A stretch of DNA of 64,000 nucleotides, taken from the NCBI RefSeq assembly GCF_009807035.1, contig NZ_WUBI01000001.1:2914001-2978000 (forward strand). Reading direction: 5' to 3'. The notes below the pieces were generated by a model that was not told where the DNA came from, made no database searches, and saw only the letters and a list, made by a program, of their open reading frames with translations. Source of the DNA: Paenibacillus dendrobii. Its GTDB lineage: Bacteria; Bacillota; Bacilli; Paenibacillales; Paenibacillaceae. This document shows, in pieces, positions 48,112-58,413 of the stretch. The number at the start of each line of letters is the position of its first letter. The stretch's first letter is position 1. The position numbers were made by a program, and so were the translations under genes.

Positions 48112-49009
48112 CCCCCGTCATTTCCAGGAACTGTTCTTCCAACGAACGGGTGACGGTATGTATGCCATACACCTTGATTCCTGCCTGCACCAGCCTTGCA
48201 TTCATTTCGGCAACCTCATCACGGTTTAGCTTCAAGGTGATCAGGCTGCCCTGCTGCGTGCCCCCTTGGAGAATCGAAAGCGCCTTGACCGGCTCGTCCA
48301 CCATAAATTCGGTTTCCAATGCTGCGTCTTGCCCTTCGATGCTGCCATCTTTGAGGGAACGAACATCGATCAATCGTCCATTTTGAATGATCGCCACACT
48401 ATCGCACATTAATTCCATTTCAGACAACAGATGGCTGGAGACAAAGACGGTTGTTCCCTCTTCATGGCATAGATGGCGCAGATAATCGCGAAGCTCGCGG
48501 ATCCCCTGCGGATCAAGTCCATTCGTAGGCTCGTCCAGTATCAGGAGCTTCGGACGATGCAAAATCGCCTGGGCCACGCCCAAACGCTGTCTCATCCCAA
48601 GCGAATAGGTCTTCACCTTGTCGTGAATCCGGTTATTCAGACCTACAAGCTTAACCACTTCTTGAATTCTGGCGTCGTTAATGCCTGTCATCATCCGGGC
48701 AAAATGACGTAAATTCTGGTATCCTGTCAAAAACTTGTACATCTCCGGATTTTCGACAATCGCCCCGACGTTGGAAACGGCCTTCTCAAAATGTTCTTTG
48801 ATGCTGTACCCGCAAATCTTGATATCACCTTGGCTAATGGAGGTTAAGCCCACCATCATCCGGATCGTCGTTGTCTTTCCTGCACCATTGGGTCCCAGAA
48901 AGCCAAAGACCTGCCCAGGCGGAATGTCGAGTGTAACGTTTTCTACGAGCGTCTTGGAAGAAACCTTCTTCGTCACTCCCTCCAGCCGAACCACCGGTTC
49001 ATGCTGCAT
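48095..49009 (-). CDS. ABC-2 type transporter ATPase
   Basis: 304 residues from the ATG at 49009; the GTG at 49018 lies within the AAGGAG ribosome site itself. Walker A GPNGAGKTTT, signature YSLGMRQRLGVAQAI, Walker B LLILDEPTNGLDP and switch His in FVSSHLLSEME are all present; a C-terminal DrrA/BcrA-type regulatory domain follows residue 215. It pairs with the permease immediately downstream. BcrA/YhcH-type systems often confer peptide-antibiotic tolerance, but no two-component system lies nearby. Confidence 0.93.
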   Translation of the reverse strand: MQHEPVVRLEGVTKKVSSKTLVENVTLDIPPGQVFGFLGPNGAGKTTTIRMMVGLTSISQGDIKICGYSIKEHFEKAVSNVGAIVENPEMYKFLTGYQNLRHFARMMTGINDARIQEVVKLVGLNNRIHDKVKTYSLGMRQRLGVAQAILHRPKLLILDEPTNGLDPQGIRELRDYLRHLCHEEGTTVFVSSHLLSEMELMCDSVAIIQNGRLIDVRSLKDGSIEGQDAALETEFMVDEPVKALSILQGGTQQGSLITLKLNRDEVAEMNARLVQAGIKVYGIHTVTRSLEEQFLEMTGGDPIG

Positions 49010-49031
49010 CCACTTCACTCCTTATCGTAGG

Positions 49032-49235
49032 TTATCGCCTCATTGTAGCATATCCTTTTTGCAAATGCTCCATAAACTGGAATTTAGTCTCTATTTCCCC
49101 CTGGTTATGACATTCTTCACAACAACCCAAAGGAACAATGGTACGATAATATCCCGTGCGGAAGATATACGCTGTATCCGACATGGGCACCATTTTCTCA
49201 CAGCACAAGCAATAGACGTACTGCTGATCGTTCAT
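49032..49235 (-). CDS. Small cysteine-rich hypothetical protein
   Basis: 67 residues from the ATG at 49235; an ATG at 49271 is also in frame, and GGAGAGG lies between the two, so the shorter form is preferred. CLCC near the N-terminus and CCEEC about 30 residues later could bind one zinc ion. No family recognised. It is followed closely by the ABC ATPase gene in the same direction. Confidence 0.6.
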   Translation of the reverse strand: MNDQQYVYCLCCEKMVPMSDTAYIFRTGYYRTIVPLGCCEECHNQGEIETKFQFMEHLQKGYATMRR

Positions 49236-49370
49236 CGGAACCGACTTCCTCTCCTTTGGCATAAAACGCATACATGTATCATTTCAAAATTAAAAAGTTA
49301 CGTTTTGTATCATTAACAGAAATCTACATCAATCACGGTTTGATGTCAAGCAATTCTGCATAAAATCAAT

Positions 49371-49405
49371 AAACCGCTATGGATCGGGGTCCATAACGGT
49401 TTTTT
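49371..49405 (-). terminator. Terminator downstream of the LCP gene
   Basis: AACCGTTATGGA with TCCATAGCGGTT around a CCCCGA loop. The minus strand continues TTATTGATTTT; the plus strand has TTTTTT, so either direction is possible. Confidence 0.7.
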
Positions 49406-49417
49406 GGGTTCGAAGGT

Positions 49418-50407
49418 TTACAATTGTAAATGATCCTTAATCATCTGATGAATACGGCTTCGTTCCTTATCGCTGACCAGGTAATACCAGATGCCCTTGA
49501 TTCTCTGTCCTTCTCCGCTGATCTCGACCTGGTCGATCTGTTTCAGATCCGAGCGGTAATCCGTCAGGAAGGTCTTCATATCATCAAAGGTGATATCCGT
49601 CTTGACGCTGTTTCCCACATCCGCTAACAGGGATTCGATCTTGACCACGTTGTTGATTTTCAGCGAATTTTTAATGACTTGCTTCAAAATTTGCCTCTGT
49701 CTTGTATTTCGGCCCATATCACCGCGCGGATCATCGTAGCGCATACGTGAATACAGCAGCGCTTCCTCTCCGTTCAAATTCAAATCGCCCTGATCAAACT
49801 GATGTCCCTCATAATAGAAGGAAAAGGGATTATCGACCTCGACGCCGCCCATCGAATCAATCAAATGTGCGAAGCCCTCCATATTGACTTTAATGTAATA
49901 GTTCACCGGATAATCCAAAAAACGTTCCACGGTCTTGACCGACATGTTCACGCCGCCGAAGGCGTATGCGTGGTTGATTTTATCCACCGTGCCATGTCCG
50001 ACGATCTCCGTTCGGGTATCTCTCGGAATATTGAACATGAGAATGCTTTGTTTGGCCGGATTGACTGTCAGAAAGATCATTGCATCCGAGCGTCCCCTGT
50101 CATTCTCCCGTTGATCCACGCCCAGGACAAGTACGGTAAAAGGTTTCTTTTCGTCCAGATTGAAGGGCTGTGTTTGATCTGTTGTTAGAGTAGAACTGGA
50201 CTGCGCGGTATTGACGGTGCCTGTCGCTGCGGTAGTCGGAGTGGTAATCCCCTCCTTGCTGACCGGTTTCGGTTGAACCGTATCTCTGCTCTCATAGATC
50301 TGGTGGGCTGTCGTTTTAACAGACTGATAGATATATGCCGCATATCCCGCCGCGCCGAGCACGACAACGATAAAGACAGACGTGAGGATGATCACCCATT
50401 TTCGCAT
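49418..50407 (-). CDS. LytR-CpsA-Psr (LCP) family glycopolymer ligase
   Basis: 329 residues. One N-terminal span, a low-complexity Thr/Ser-rich linker (about 45-75), then the LCP domain with VLGVDQREND, GRSDAMIFLTVNP, FNIPRDTRTEI and KINHAYAFGG; the conserved Arg and Asp residues that bind the pyrophosphate are present. LCP enzymes attach teichoic acids or other glycans from undecaprenyl-pyrophosphate carriers to peptidoglycan. It follows a sugar-phosphate transferase gene, consistent with cell-surface polymer assembly. Confidence 0.93.
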   Translation of the reverse strand: MRKWVIILTSVFIVVVLGAAGYAAYIYQSVKTTAHQIYESRDTVQPKPVSKEGITTPTTAATGTVNTAQSSSTLTTDQTQPFNLDEKKPFTVLVLGVDQRENDRGRSDAMIFLTVNPAKQSILMFNIPRDTRTEIVGHGTVDKINHAYAFGGVNMSVKTVERFLDYPVNYYIKVNMEGFAHLIDSMGGVEVDNPFSFYYEGHQFDQGDLNLNGEEALLYSRMRYDDPRGDMGRNTRQRQILKQVIKNSLKINNVVKIESLLADVGNSVKTDITFDDMKTFLTDYRSDLKQIDQVEISGEGQRIKGIWYYLVSDKERSRIHQMIKDHLQL

Positions 50408-50462
50408 CGATCAGACCTTCCACCTTTCTGTGTGACCCTCGCCGACAACCATAGCGGTGCGA

Positions 50463-51152
50463 TCAGTAGGCATTATCCGCTCCGAAGAACACTTTAACGG
50501 TTTTGCATAAAATAACGATATCCTTCATTAACGATTGATTGCGTATGTATTCGAGATCCAGCTCCACCATTTCCTGAAATCCCACATGGTTCCTGCCGCT
50601 GATCTGCCACAGACCCGTGCAGCCGGGCAAAACCCAAAGTCTCATCATGTCATAAGACGTATAGTCATCCACTTCTCTCGGAAGCGGCGGTCTGGGTCCA
50701 ACCAGACTCATATCCCCTTTAAGCACATTGAAAAGCTGAGGCAGTTCATCCAGACTCGTTTTGCGGATAAATCGCCCCACGCGGGTAATTCTCGGGTCAT
50801 TTTTCATTTTGAACATGGCTCCGCTGACCTCGTTCTGCTCCATCAGCTTGCCAAGCATTGTCTCTGCATCCCGGACCATAGAGCGGAATTTGTACATTTT
50901 AAAGGTCTTCCCGTTTTTTCCCACCCGGGTCTGAGCGAATATAACCGCACCTTTCGTGTCTTCGAGTTTAATCAGAATTGTGATTAGAATCAGCAGCGGC
51001 GATAGCAAAATAAGCCCGAGGAGCGAAAGACATACATCCTGTATTCGTTTAATAACCCAAAACAAATTTCGGTTTTTCATTTCAACCAGCGGAATTGCTT
51101 CAAACGGACGGCCGGCTTCCATTGTATTTTTCAAAGGATTTATACTATTCAT
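50463..51152 (-). CDS. Undecaprenyl-phosphate sugar phosphotransferase (monotopic PGT)
   Basis: 229 residues. One hydrophobic re-entrant helix (about 38-60) precedes the catalytic domain with FAQTRVGKNGKTFKMYKFRSM, the DPRITRVGRFIRKTSLDELPQ stretch holding the Asp-Glu pair, SLVGPRPPLPREV and LPGCTGLWQISGRN. These enzymes load a sugar-1-phosphate on the lipid carrier to begin polysaccharide synthesis. The N-terminal 30 residues are unusual for the family and unconserved. Only 55 bases separate it from the LCP gene. The 250-base leader 51153-51403 holds no convincing gene. Confidence 0.94.
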   Translation of the reverse strand: MNSINPLKNTMEAGRPFEAIPLVEMKNRNLFWVIKRIQDVCLSLLGLILLSPLLILITILIKLEDTKGAVIFAQTRVGKNGKTFKMYKFRSMVRDAETMLGKLMEQNEVSGAMFKMKNDPRITRVGRFIRKTSLDELPQLFNVLKGDMSLVGPRPPLPREVDDYTSYDMMRLWVLPGCTGLWQISGRNHVGFQEMVELDLEYIRNQSLMKDIVILCKTVKVFFGADNAY

Positions 51153-51403
51153 GAGGACCTAGTAGGCAGCAACATAAAAAAGAAGATGTGTTCGGGGGAG
51201 TTTTCGTTTGTCTACAATGGCTTGTTTGATATAAAAGTTCATACTGCTCAAGATCCATCCCTCGCTTAACAGATTGGGTTTTCCGATTTTACGGCTATTT
51301 TGCAAAACCTCCGGCAAAAGCACTATGCAGCACTTTGATAAATATAGTAAAATGACCTTATCCCTTTCACACATTGGCTTTTCCGGATTTTCGCTAAAAT
51401 CCC

Positions 51404-51832
51404 TTAAGTAAAGACGTCAAACATTTGACCGTTGCCTTTGTCATTCATGATATCCATGTGGAAATCATATTTCTGAAATTTGACTCTGCCGCCCAAGACG
51501 GTGCGGGTGATTTTTTTTGTTATGTACACCTCCCCGTGGCCATCAGGCTCGAGAATAACTCCATATTGTATAGCTTCCGTCAGGCTGTCCTCTTTCCAGA
51601 GCAGCTTGCCGTAAGTCCGGCATATGGACTCTCCTTGGCATGTAATATCAAAGCAAAGACGTATTTCAGGCAGAAGCGGGAAATTCAAATCACTAATGAA
51701 GGTGAGCATGCGATTTTCCAGATCCCATAGGACTACCGGACGGGAACGGTTCAAAACGACGGAAGTTTCACCAATTTGATGAATGGATATGTGCATTTGC
51801 AGCTGTACGCCGTAAGCCGTCAACATATTCAT
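51404..51832 (-). CDS. Hypothetical protein, possibly PilZ-like
   Basis: 142 residues, soluble, mostly predicted beta strands. The stretch CRTYGKLLWKEDSLTEAIQYGVIL resembles the end of a PilZ barrel, but the arginine motif (RxxxR) that binds cyclic di-GMP is not clear, so the assignment is tentative. Transcribed towards the sugar transferase and LCP genes and divergent from the XRE regulator, with operator copies in between. Confidence 0.5.
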   Translation of the reverse strand: MNMLTAYGVQLQMHISIHQIGETSVVLNRSRPVVLWDLENRMLTFISDLNFPLLPEIRLCFDITCQGESICRTYGKLLWKEDSLTEAIQYGVILEPDGHGEVYITKKITRTVLGGRVKFQKYDFHMDIMNDKGNGQMFDVFT

Positions 51833-51888
51833 TGCCTCAACCCTGCCTTATGGTATAAAAGTAAGAATCATGAACTACACTGTTTATT

Positions 51889-52008
51889 GATACATATCGT
51901 TTCTAAAAGATACAAATAGTATCATTTACATTTTTTACTTTACGATACAAATTGTAACTAGTCAATCCTTTTTTAATGTTATAGTTTCATTTTGATACAA
52001 TTCGTTTC
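51889..52008. promoter_or_regulatory. Four copies of a 15-bp operator GATACAWWTNGTWWC
   Basis: GATACATATCGTTTC (51889-51903), GATACAAATAGTATC (51909-51923), GATACAAATTGTAAC (51944-51958) and GATACAATTCGTTTC (51994-52008). The idealised form GATACAAATTGTATC is a near-perfect palindrome. Centre distances are 20, 35 and 50 bases. They fill the spacer between the PilZ-like gene and the XRE gene. Confidence 0.8.
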
Positions 52009-52050
52009 TTTTGCTGGGCAACCTAGCAGGCAATTGGAGGAGGTTAATTC

Positions 52051-52419
52051 ATGAATCATGATAATCGCATCGCAGAACTGCGGGATCAACGAGGATGGAC
52101 TCAAGAGGAATTAGCCCAGTCGATCGGCATCACGAGAGCCGCACTCTCCCACTATGAAAAGAACCGCCGCAAACCTGATTTTGAAATTCTGACCAAGCTT
52201 GCCGATAAATTTGAAGTATCCATAGACTATCTGATTGGCCGTACATCTGAGCCCAAGCTGGTCATGGATCCGGGAGTTCGTGATTTTGTGGATCAATTGG
52301 AGCTATCGGATGCTGATCTGCTGGAAAAGTTCAATTTAACGGTTGACGGGCGCAGTCTTACGGAGGAAGAAGCAAAACGTTTTATCGCTTTTGTACGCAT
52401 GGAACGTTCCATGAAATAA
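52051..52419 (+). CDS. XRE family transcriptional regulator
   Basis: 122 residues. An HTH_3 domain spans about 5-60: LRDQRGWTQEELAQSIGITRAALSHYEKN split across helices 1-3, followed by the DKFEVSIDYLIGRT helix, and a C-terminal section (75-122) that may mediate dimerisation. GGAGGAGG precedes the ATG. The four operators directly upstream suggest that it represses its own promoter and the divergent surface-polysaccharide genes, in the manner of SinR/SlrR-type or phage-type regulators. Confidence 0.9.
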   Translation: MNHDNRIAELRDQRGWTQEELAQSIGITRAALSHYEKNRRKPDFEILTKLADKFEVSIDYLIGRTSEPKLVMDPGVRDFVDQLELSDADLLEKFNLTVDGRSLTEEEAKRFIAFVRMERSMK

Positions 52420-52423
52420 ACAG

Positions 52424-52461
52424 AAAAAACCTCAGCGGCCATCAAGCTGCTGAGGTTTTTT
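52424..52461 (+). terminator. Terminator of the XRE gene
   Basis: ACCTCAGC pairs with GCTGAGGT, A-run before and TTTTTT after. The stop codon is a few bases upstream. Confidence 0.93.
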
Positions 52462-52533
52462 AGAATATAGAAAACTTCCGCCGAAGCGAATTCTACTGCT
52501 TTGAAAGAATAACGATTACACTTTTTGTGTAAA

Positions 52534-52680
52534 TTATTGATCCCTTTGTTTGATGTAGTTATGCCAGCTTTCGGGGTGTATCCCGCATTGCTCCAGCACC
52601 TTCAGGATATCTAGCTGCGTTTGTGCTGGATTGTCATTATTGGTCCGGGCCTCGGCACCAAATTCCTTCTCATCACTCAT
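52534..52680 (-). CDS. 48-residue hypothetical protein
   Basis: MSDEKEFGAEARTNN... to ...NYIKQRDQ, 48 residues, acidic at the start, one Cys in LEQCGIHPESW. GAGGG lies eight bases before the ATG at 52680. Not recognised, but the ribosome site, balanced composition and lack of competing frames make it credible. The spacer 52681-52970 shows no further gene. Confidence 0.5.
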   Translation of the reverse strand: MSDEKEFGAEARTNNDNPAQTQLDILKVLEQCGIHPESWHNYIKQRDQ

Positions 52681-52970
52681 CGAAGATACCCTCGCTCTAC
52701 TCATCGATTTAATAAGAATAAAGTCTATCGATGTACTCTCACAGAAGACGGACCGCCTTTAGCTGTAGTTATTCTTGCGATATCCGGATGCGTTTCTTGA
52801 TGTTAATCCTTTCTGACATCTTAAATTAGGATCAAATAATTGCCCAACACTCCTAAATTGGCTCCCCTAAAGCCCGAAGATATAGGTCCTTTTCATTATA
52901 TCCCAAGTATTCCCATGATACTGTCGTCTGATGGAGAGTCAGTCCCAACAATCCGGTTCTATTTTTGTCG

Positions 52971-53027
52971 AAAAAAATGGGCCTGCGATTCCAGTCTCCC
53001 TTAGGAGCCAAAATCACAAACCCATTT
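52971..53027 (-). terminator. Terminator of gltB
   Basis: AAATGGG with CCCATTT and TGTGATT with AATCGCA, around a loop of about 20 bases; the minus strand ends TTTTTTT. Confidence 0.8.
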
Positions 53028-53062
53028 CGGTCAAGTCTGCACGTTCATGTAAAACTTATGAC

Positions 53063-56000
53063 TTAATGACTGCCGGCTCTGGCCAGCTCACGCATGTTGG
53101 CTTCAAAAGCCGCCAGCAATGCCGCTTCTCCAGTCAATCCCTTATCATGAACCTTGCGGATATGCTGCGTCATTCGCTTGTAATCCTTCGGAATAACCTT
53201 GACGAAATGCTCGAGATTCACTCCAAAGTTCTCCAGTACCTGTTGCCCCAAGGCGCTTCCGGTATAGGACACATGCTTCTGAATCAGCTCTTTCAGTTCC
53301 TCCGCTTCATCGGCCTCCTCCACGCGCTCCAGCAGCACCATTTCCAGGTTGCAGCGCTGAATGAACGTGTTCTCCGGATCCAAGACATACGCTATACCAC
53401 CGGACATTCCGGCTGCAAAGTTGCGCCCTGTATCACCCAGCACAACCACGCGTCCGCCTGTCATATACTCGCAACCGTGATCGCCTACTCCTTCGACAAC
53501 GACGGATGCGCCGGAGTTACGGACGGCAAAGCGTTCACCAGCAATACCATTGATATATGCCTCGCCGCTGGTGGCACCGTAGAATGCGGTGTTACCAATG
53601 ATAATATTTTCCTCAGCCTTAAAGGTCGATTTATCCGATGGCTTCACGATCAGCTTGCCGCCGGACAGCCCCTTGCCTGTATAGTCATTGGCATCGCCCA
53701 CAACCGTCAGCGTCATCCCCTTCGGAACGAACGCCCCGAAGCTCTGGCCAGCGGTGCCTGTAAACGTGAAGGAAATCGTATCCGCCGGGAGTCCGGCAGC
53801 GCCGTACTTCCGCGTTACTTCACTACCCAGAATCGTGCCGACGGCGCGATCCACGTTGGTAATAGGCAGTGTGGCTTGCACAGCTTCGCCGCTCTCAAGA
53901 GCAGGTTGGCCCAGTTCCAGCAGATAACGCATATCCAGCGTTTCTTCCAGACCGTGGTTTTGCGTTTTGCTATTGAAGGGAGTGCTGCCTTCCGGCATTT
54001 TCGGCGTATGCAGCAGCGCCGACAGATCAATTCCTTGCTTCTTCCAATGTTCATTGACCACTTCGGCATCCAGGCAGTCGGTACGGCCGATCATTTCCTG
54101 AATCGTACGGAATCCGAGTTCAGCCATCAGCTCGCGCAGATCCTCGGCAACAAATCTCATGAAGTTCACGACATGTGCCGGATCGCCCATGAAATGCTTG
54201 CGCAGCTCAGGATTCTGCGTAGCCACGCCAACCGGACAGGTATCCATTTGGCATACACGCATCATGATGCAGCCAAGAGCAATCAGCGGTGCAGTGGAAA
54301 ATCCGTATTCTTCAGCGCCCAGCAATGCTGCCACAGCCAGGTCGCGGCCGTTCAGCATTTTACCGTCTGTTTCAAGTACCACACGATCGCGCAAATTGTT
54401 CAGGATCAGCGTCTGATGCGTTTCGGCAAGACCCAGTTCCCACGGCATGCCTGCATGGCGAATAGAGCTTTGCGGTGACGCACCAGTACCGCCGTCATAC
54501 CCGCTGACCAGAATGATATCGGCTCTGCCCTTGGCAACGCCTGCAGCAATCGTGCCTACGCCAACCTCGGAAACCAGCTTTACGTTAATGTTGGCGCGAG
54601 GGTTGGCGTTCTTCAAATCGTAGATCAGCTCCGCCAGATCCTCAATGGAATAAATGTCGTGATGCGGCGGCGGTGAAATCAGGCCAACACCCGGCGTAGA
54701 GCCGCGCACCTCGGCAACCCAAGGATACACCTTACGGCCAGGCAGCTGCCCGCCTTCGCCAGGCTTGGCGCCTTGAGCCATCTTGATCTGAATTTCATCG
54801 GCATTGACCAGGTAATTGGATGTGACACCGAACCGGCCGGATGCCACCTGTTTAATGGCACTGCGCCGAGAGTCTCCATTCGCGTCCGGAATATAGCGTG
54901 CAGGGTCCTCGCCGCCTTCACCGGTATTGCTCTTGCCTCCGATGCGGTTCATTGCAATCGCCAGGCTCTCATGCGCTTCTTTACTGATCGAGCCGAAGGA
55001 CATCGCTCCCGTCTTGAAACGGCGCATAATGGATTCGATCGGCTCAACCTCTTCGATCGAAACCGCAGGTCCAGCCGGCTTGATTTTCAGCAGCGAACGA
55101 ATGGTCATCTTCTGTTCGTTTTCACCTTGTACCAGCTTGGCGTATTTCTTATACACCTGGTAATCGCCGGTACGCACAGCCTGCTGCAGCAGGTGGATCG
55201 TTTGCGGGTTGAACAGATGCTCTTCCCCGTCTTTGCGCCACTGATATTCGCCACCCGAATCCAGCACCTTGTCATTTCCGTCCTTATCCGTAAAGGCACG
55301 GTTGTGGTGGGCCAGCGCCTCGGCTGCGACCTCTTCCAGTCCAATCCCTCCGATGCGGGACGGCGTATTCGTGAAGTATTTCTCTACGAAATCCTCTTTC
55401 AGGCCAACCGCTTCGAAAATCTGTGCTCCGCGGTAGGATTGAATCGTGGAAATACCCATTTTGGATAGAATCTTAACCACACTTTTCGTTGAGGCTTTAA
55501 TATAATTTTTGACAGCCTTCTCATGCGTTACGCCGCGCAGCAGTCCTTGGCGCAGCATGTCATCCAACGTCTCGAAAGCCAGATACGGATTGACCGCGCT
55601 GACGCCGTAGCCGAGCAGCAGTGCGTAGTGATGCACCTCGCGAGGTTCGCCGGATTCGAGCAGTATGCTCACTTTCGTTCGCGTTCCCTGACGGATTAGG
55701 TGATGATGCAGGCAGGATACCGCCAGAAGTGCCGGAATCGCCGCATTCTCACGGTCAACGCCGCGGTCGGACAAAATCAGGATGTTATGGCCTTTGCGGA
55801 TGACGCGGTCAGCCGCTTCGCAAAGTCCCTCCAACGCTTGGCGCAGACCTTCCGCTCCGTCAGCTGCCATGAAGAAGGTCGGGATTGTCATCGACTTGAA
55901 GCCCGGACGGTGTACATGGCGGATTTTCGCAAAATCCTCATTGGATAAAATTGGCGTATCCAAACGAATCTGCCGGCAGCTTTCCGGCTCCGGATGCAGC

Positions 56001-57661
56001 AGGTTGCGTTCCGGTCCGATCGTAGTGCCCGTCGATGTAATGATCTCCTCGCGGATCGCATCGATCGGCGGGTTCGTTACCTGCGCGAACATTTGCTTAA
56101 AGTAGTTGTACAACCGCTGCGGCTTGTCGGATAAAACGGCTAGCGGAGCATCATAGCCCATCGAAGCCAGGGCTTCCATGCCGGTCGAAGCCATCGGCTC
56201 CAGCACCTTGCGCAGCTCTTCAAATGTATAGCCATAAGCCAGTTGGAGCTGCGTAATATTATCATGCTTCGGATCGGGAAGCTCAGGCGCATCCGGAAGC
56301 TCATCCAGGTTGATCAAATGCTCGTCGAGCCATTCACGGTACGGCTCCTCGGAAGCGATCTGCGCCTTTACTTCCTCATCGGAAATAATGCGCCCTTCCT
56401 GGGTATCGACAAGCAGCATTCTGCCAGGACGCAGACGGTCCTTGTACAGCACGTTTTCCGGAGCAATGTCGAGAACGCCCGCTTCGGACGACAATATGAT
56501 CAGGTCATCTTTGGTCACGTAATAACGGGATGGTCTGAGACCGTTGCGGTCCAGGATCGCCCCAATCTGCACGCCATCCGTAAATGCCATAGCTGCCGGT
56601 CCGTCCCAAGGCTCCATCAATGTACTGTGATATTCATAAAATGCCTTTTTCGTTCCGCTCATGCCTTCGTCGTTATTCCAAGGCTCAGGTACCATCATCA
56701 TGGCCACATGAGGCAGGGAACGACCGCTGAGGTACAGGAATTCAAACGTATTATCAAACATTGCCGTATCCGAGCCATCCGGATTAATGACCGGTTTCAC
56801 TTTGTCCAGATCGCTGCCGAATACCTCGCTTTTGAACAAGGACTGACGGGCATGCATCCAGTTTACGTTACCGCGCAGCGTATTAATTTCGCCGTTATGG
56901 ATCATGAAACGGTATGGATGCGCGCGCTCCCAGCTCGGGAAGGTGTTCGTACTGAAACGGGAGTGAACCAGCGCGATCGCGGTTTCGACCCTCTCATTTT
57001 GCAGGTCAAGATAGAACTGCCCCACCTGAACCGTGGTCAACATGCCTTTGTATACGATTTTCCGGCAGGATAAGCTGGAAATATAGAAGGTCTCGCCTTC
57101 AGGCGTTCCGCTATAGCGTATAGCCAGTTCAGCGCGTCTGCGGATAATATACAGCTTACGTTCGAAATCGAGATCTTCTTTCAAATCGCTGCTGCGGCCG
57201 ATAAATACCTGACGAACATATGGTTTGGCTTCCTTCGCCGATTTACCCAGCATTTCATCATAGGTGGGTACGTCGCGGAAACCCAGGAAGGTCTGCCCTT
57301 CCTCTTTAATAATCTGAATCAGCCGACTCTCATGAGCCTCACGAACGGCCTCATCGTGGGATACAAATAACATGCCTGCTCCGTACTGGCCTGCTTCTGG
57401 AAGTTCAAAACCAAGCTTCGCTGCCTCTTCGGCAAAAAAACGGTGGGGAATTTGCAGCATAATACCGGCTCCGTCTCCGGAATTAGGCTCGCTGCCTTGG
57501 CCGCCGCGATGCTCCATATTTTCCAGCATCGTGAGCGCCTGACTGACAATTTCATGGGAAGCCCGGCCTTTAATATGAGCAACAAACCCCATACCGCAAG
57601 CATCTTTTTCAAACTGCGGATCATAAAGTCCCTGTTTGGGGGGAAGTACCGTATGTCTCAT
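53063..57661 (-). CDS. gltB: Glutamate synthase large subunit
   Basis: 1532 residues, full length. The N-terminal glutaminase domain has its catalytic residue at Cys22 (DACGMGF; in the mature enzyme the preceding residues are removed). The central domain, the FMN-binding synthase domain (about 850-1200) and the 3Fe-4S cysteines in [19 protein letters not shown] with a preceding Cys follow, then the C-terminal beta-helix. It converts glutamine and 2-oxoglutarate into two glutamates, with electrons through the small subunit. No gltD lies within the window and no gltC regulator is adjacent. The gene is called gltA in B. subtilis. AGGTTGCTTTCCC-type leader gives a moderate ribosome site. Confidence 0.97.
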   Translation of the reverse strand: MRHTVLPPKQGLYDPQFEKDACGMGFVAHIKGRASHEIVSQALTMLENMEHRGGQGSEPNSGDGAGIMLQIPHRFFAEEAAKLGFELPEAGQYGAGMLFVSHDEAVREAHESRLIQIIKEEGQTFLGFRDVPTYDEMLGKSAKEAKPYVRQVFIGRSSDLKEDLDFERKLYIIRRRAELAIRYSGTPEGETFYISSLSCRKIVYKGMLTTVQVGQFYLDLQNERVETAIALVHSRFSTNTFPSWERAHPYRFMIHNGEINTLRGNVNWMHARQSLFKSEVFGSDLDKVKPVINPDGSDTAMFDNTFEFLYLSGRSLPHVAMMMVPEPWNNDEGMSGTKKAFYEYHSTLMEPWDGPAAMAFTDGVQIGAILDRNGLRPSRYYVTKDDLIILSSEAGVLDIAPENVLYKDRLRPGRMLLVDTQEGRIISDEEVKAQIASEEPYREWLDEHLINLDELPDAPELPDPKHDNITQLQLAYGYTFEELRKVLEPMASTGMEALASMGYDAPLAVLSDKPQRLYNYFKQMFAQVTNPPIDAIREEIITSTGTTIGPERNLLHPEPESCRQIRLDTPILSNEDFAKIRHVHRPGFKSMTIPTFFMAADGAEGLRQALEGLCEAADRVIRKGHNILILSDRGVDRENAAIPALLAVSCLHHHLIRQGTRTKVSILLESGEPREVHHYALLLGYGVSAVNPYLAFETLDDMLRQGLLRGVTHEKAVKNYIKASTKSVVKILSKMGISTIQSYRGAQIFEAVGLKEDFVEKYFTNTPSRIGGIGLEEVAAEALAHHNRAFTDKDGNDKVLDSGGEYQWRKDGEEHLFNPQTIHLLQQAVRTGDYQVYKKYAKLVQGENEQKMTIRSLLKIKPAGPAVSIEEVEPIESIMRRFKTGAMSFGSISKEAHESLAIAMNRIGGKSNTGEGGEDPARYIPDANGDSRRSAIKQVASGRFGVTSNYLVNADEIQIKMAQGAKPGEGGQLPGRKVYPWVAEVRGSTPGVGLISPPPHHDIYSIEDLAELIYDLKNANPRANINVKLVSEVGVGTIAAGVAKGRADIILVSGYDGGTGASPQSSIRHAGMPWELGLAETHQTLILNNLRDRVVLETDGKMLNGRDLAVAALLGAEEYGFSTAPLIALGCIMMRVCQMDTCPVGVATQNPELRKHFMGDPAHVVNFMRFVAEDLRELMAELGFRTIQEMIGRTDCLDAEVVNEHWKKQGIDLSALLHTPKMPEGSTPFNSKTQNHGLEETLDMRYLLELGQPALESGEAVQATLPITNVDRAVGTILGSEVTRKYGAAGLPADTISFTFTGTAGQSFGAFVPKGMTLTVVGDANDYTGKGLSGGKLIVKPSDKSTFKAEENIIIGNTAFYGATSGEAYINGIAGERFAVRNSGASVVVEGVGDHGCEYMTGGRVVVLGDTGRNFAAGMSGGIAYVLDPENTFIQRCNLEMVLLERVEEADEAEELKELIQKHVSYTGSALGQQVLENFGVNLEHFVKVIPKDYKRMTQHIRKVHDKGLTGEAALLAAFEANMRELARAGSH

Positions 57662-58206
57662 GGGAAAGCAACCTTTCTATCTTCAGAATAAATGAAAATA
57701 ATGAATTAAATCCGGATACAACAAATAAAACCACGACAGAGACGAAATTGGTTACAGAACAAAACAGTGACTATTAACTGGGGAATGATATTGCACAACT
57801 GCGGACAACCTCGTTGTTTAGGGGAAAGGTTATTCATTTCAAACATTGATAATTATTCAACAAGAATTGGTTTTTTTATTTTAACACTGCCCTATTGCCA
57901 GCGCAATTTAAAGTTTTTATGATCGTGATAAATAATGTTTTGCACTGCCGCATTAAAGTAAAATTTCATTAAAAGTCTATATGATGAATAAATATACATA
58001 ATAATACCTGATATTTCCTCGCTGCTTTTCCAACAATAAGAAGGAATGATTTTCTGTCGTAACATTTATTGGAGCATAAACGTTACAACTATTATATAGA
58101 AGAAACACATTCTTAAACATCCATCTGCCGAAGCGGAAGTTCCCGTTTTCAATGACGTCACCGAGCATTATCACAACATCATGGGCGTTCCAAGCAAAGA
58201 GTCGAC
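57662..58206. other. Long gene-free spacer upstream of gltB
   Basis: About 550 bases, AT-rich, expected to contain the gltB promoter and control sites. I see no ORF with a ribosome site, no strong terminator and no recognised riboswitch. At its right end an in-frame open stretch reading ...EVPVFNDVTEHYHNIMGVPSKEST (about 58101-58210) lacks a good start and may be the remnant of a gene. Confidence 0.5.
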
Positions 58207-58311
58207 ATGAAGAGCATGCCCAAACCGCTGCGTTGGTTTGGCTACTTCTTTTATGCGGCGATGATTCTGTTTATGATCGTGTTTGTGGTGGGGATGATTT
58301 TTTATAACTGA
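58207..58311 (+). CDS. Possible 34-residue single-span membrane peptide
   Basis: MKSMPKPLRWFGYFFYAA then a hydrophobic span to the end FYN. Positively charged N-terminus and one helix fit a small membrane protein. Its ATG overlaps the stop codon (ATGA) of the open stretch described before it, which would allow coupled translation; the ribosome site AAAGAG is weak. A terminator follows 47 bases later. Confidence 0.4.
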   Translation: MKSMPKPLRWFGYFFYAAMILFMIVFVVGMIFYN

Positions 58312-58357
58312 ATCTGTGTAACTTCCCAGTGCACGCCGATTCTTCCTTATCCAATTC

Positions 58358-58402
58358 AAAAGGGTTGCCCCAAACCGCGATGGCTTGGGACAACCCTTTT
58401 TT
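58358..58402. terminator. Bidirectional terminator before the YhgE-type gene
   Basis: AAAGGGTTG and TTGGG elements pair with CCCAA and CAACCCTTT to give a 15-bp stem with one mismatch. T-run TTTTTT on the plus strand and TTTTGAATTGG on the minus, so it can serve the YhgE-type gene and anything transcribed from the left. Confidence 0.85.
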
Positions 58403-58413
58403 ATATCGTTATA

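Noticed and set aside
51159..51374. 71-residue frame between the PilZ-like and sugar-transferase genes
   Set aside because: No good ribosome site and no recognisable pattern; more likely a leader of the sugar transferase gene.
52931..54478. 515-codon plus-strand frame opposite the end of gltB
   Set aside because: Antisense of a highly conserved part of glutamate synthase; no ribosome site.
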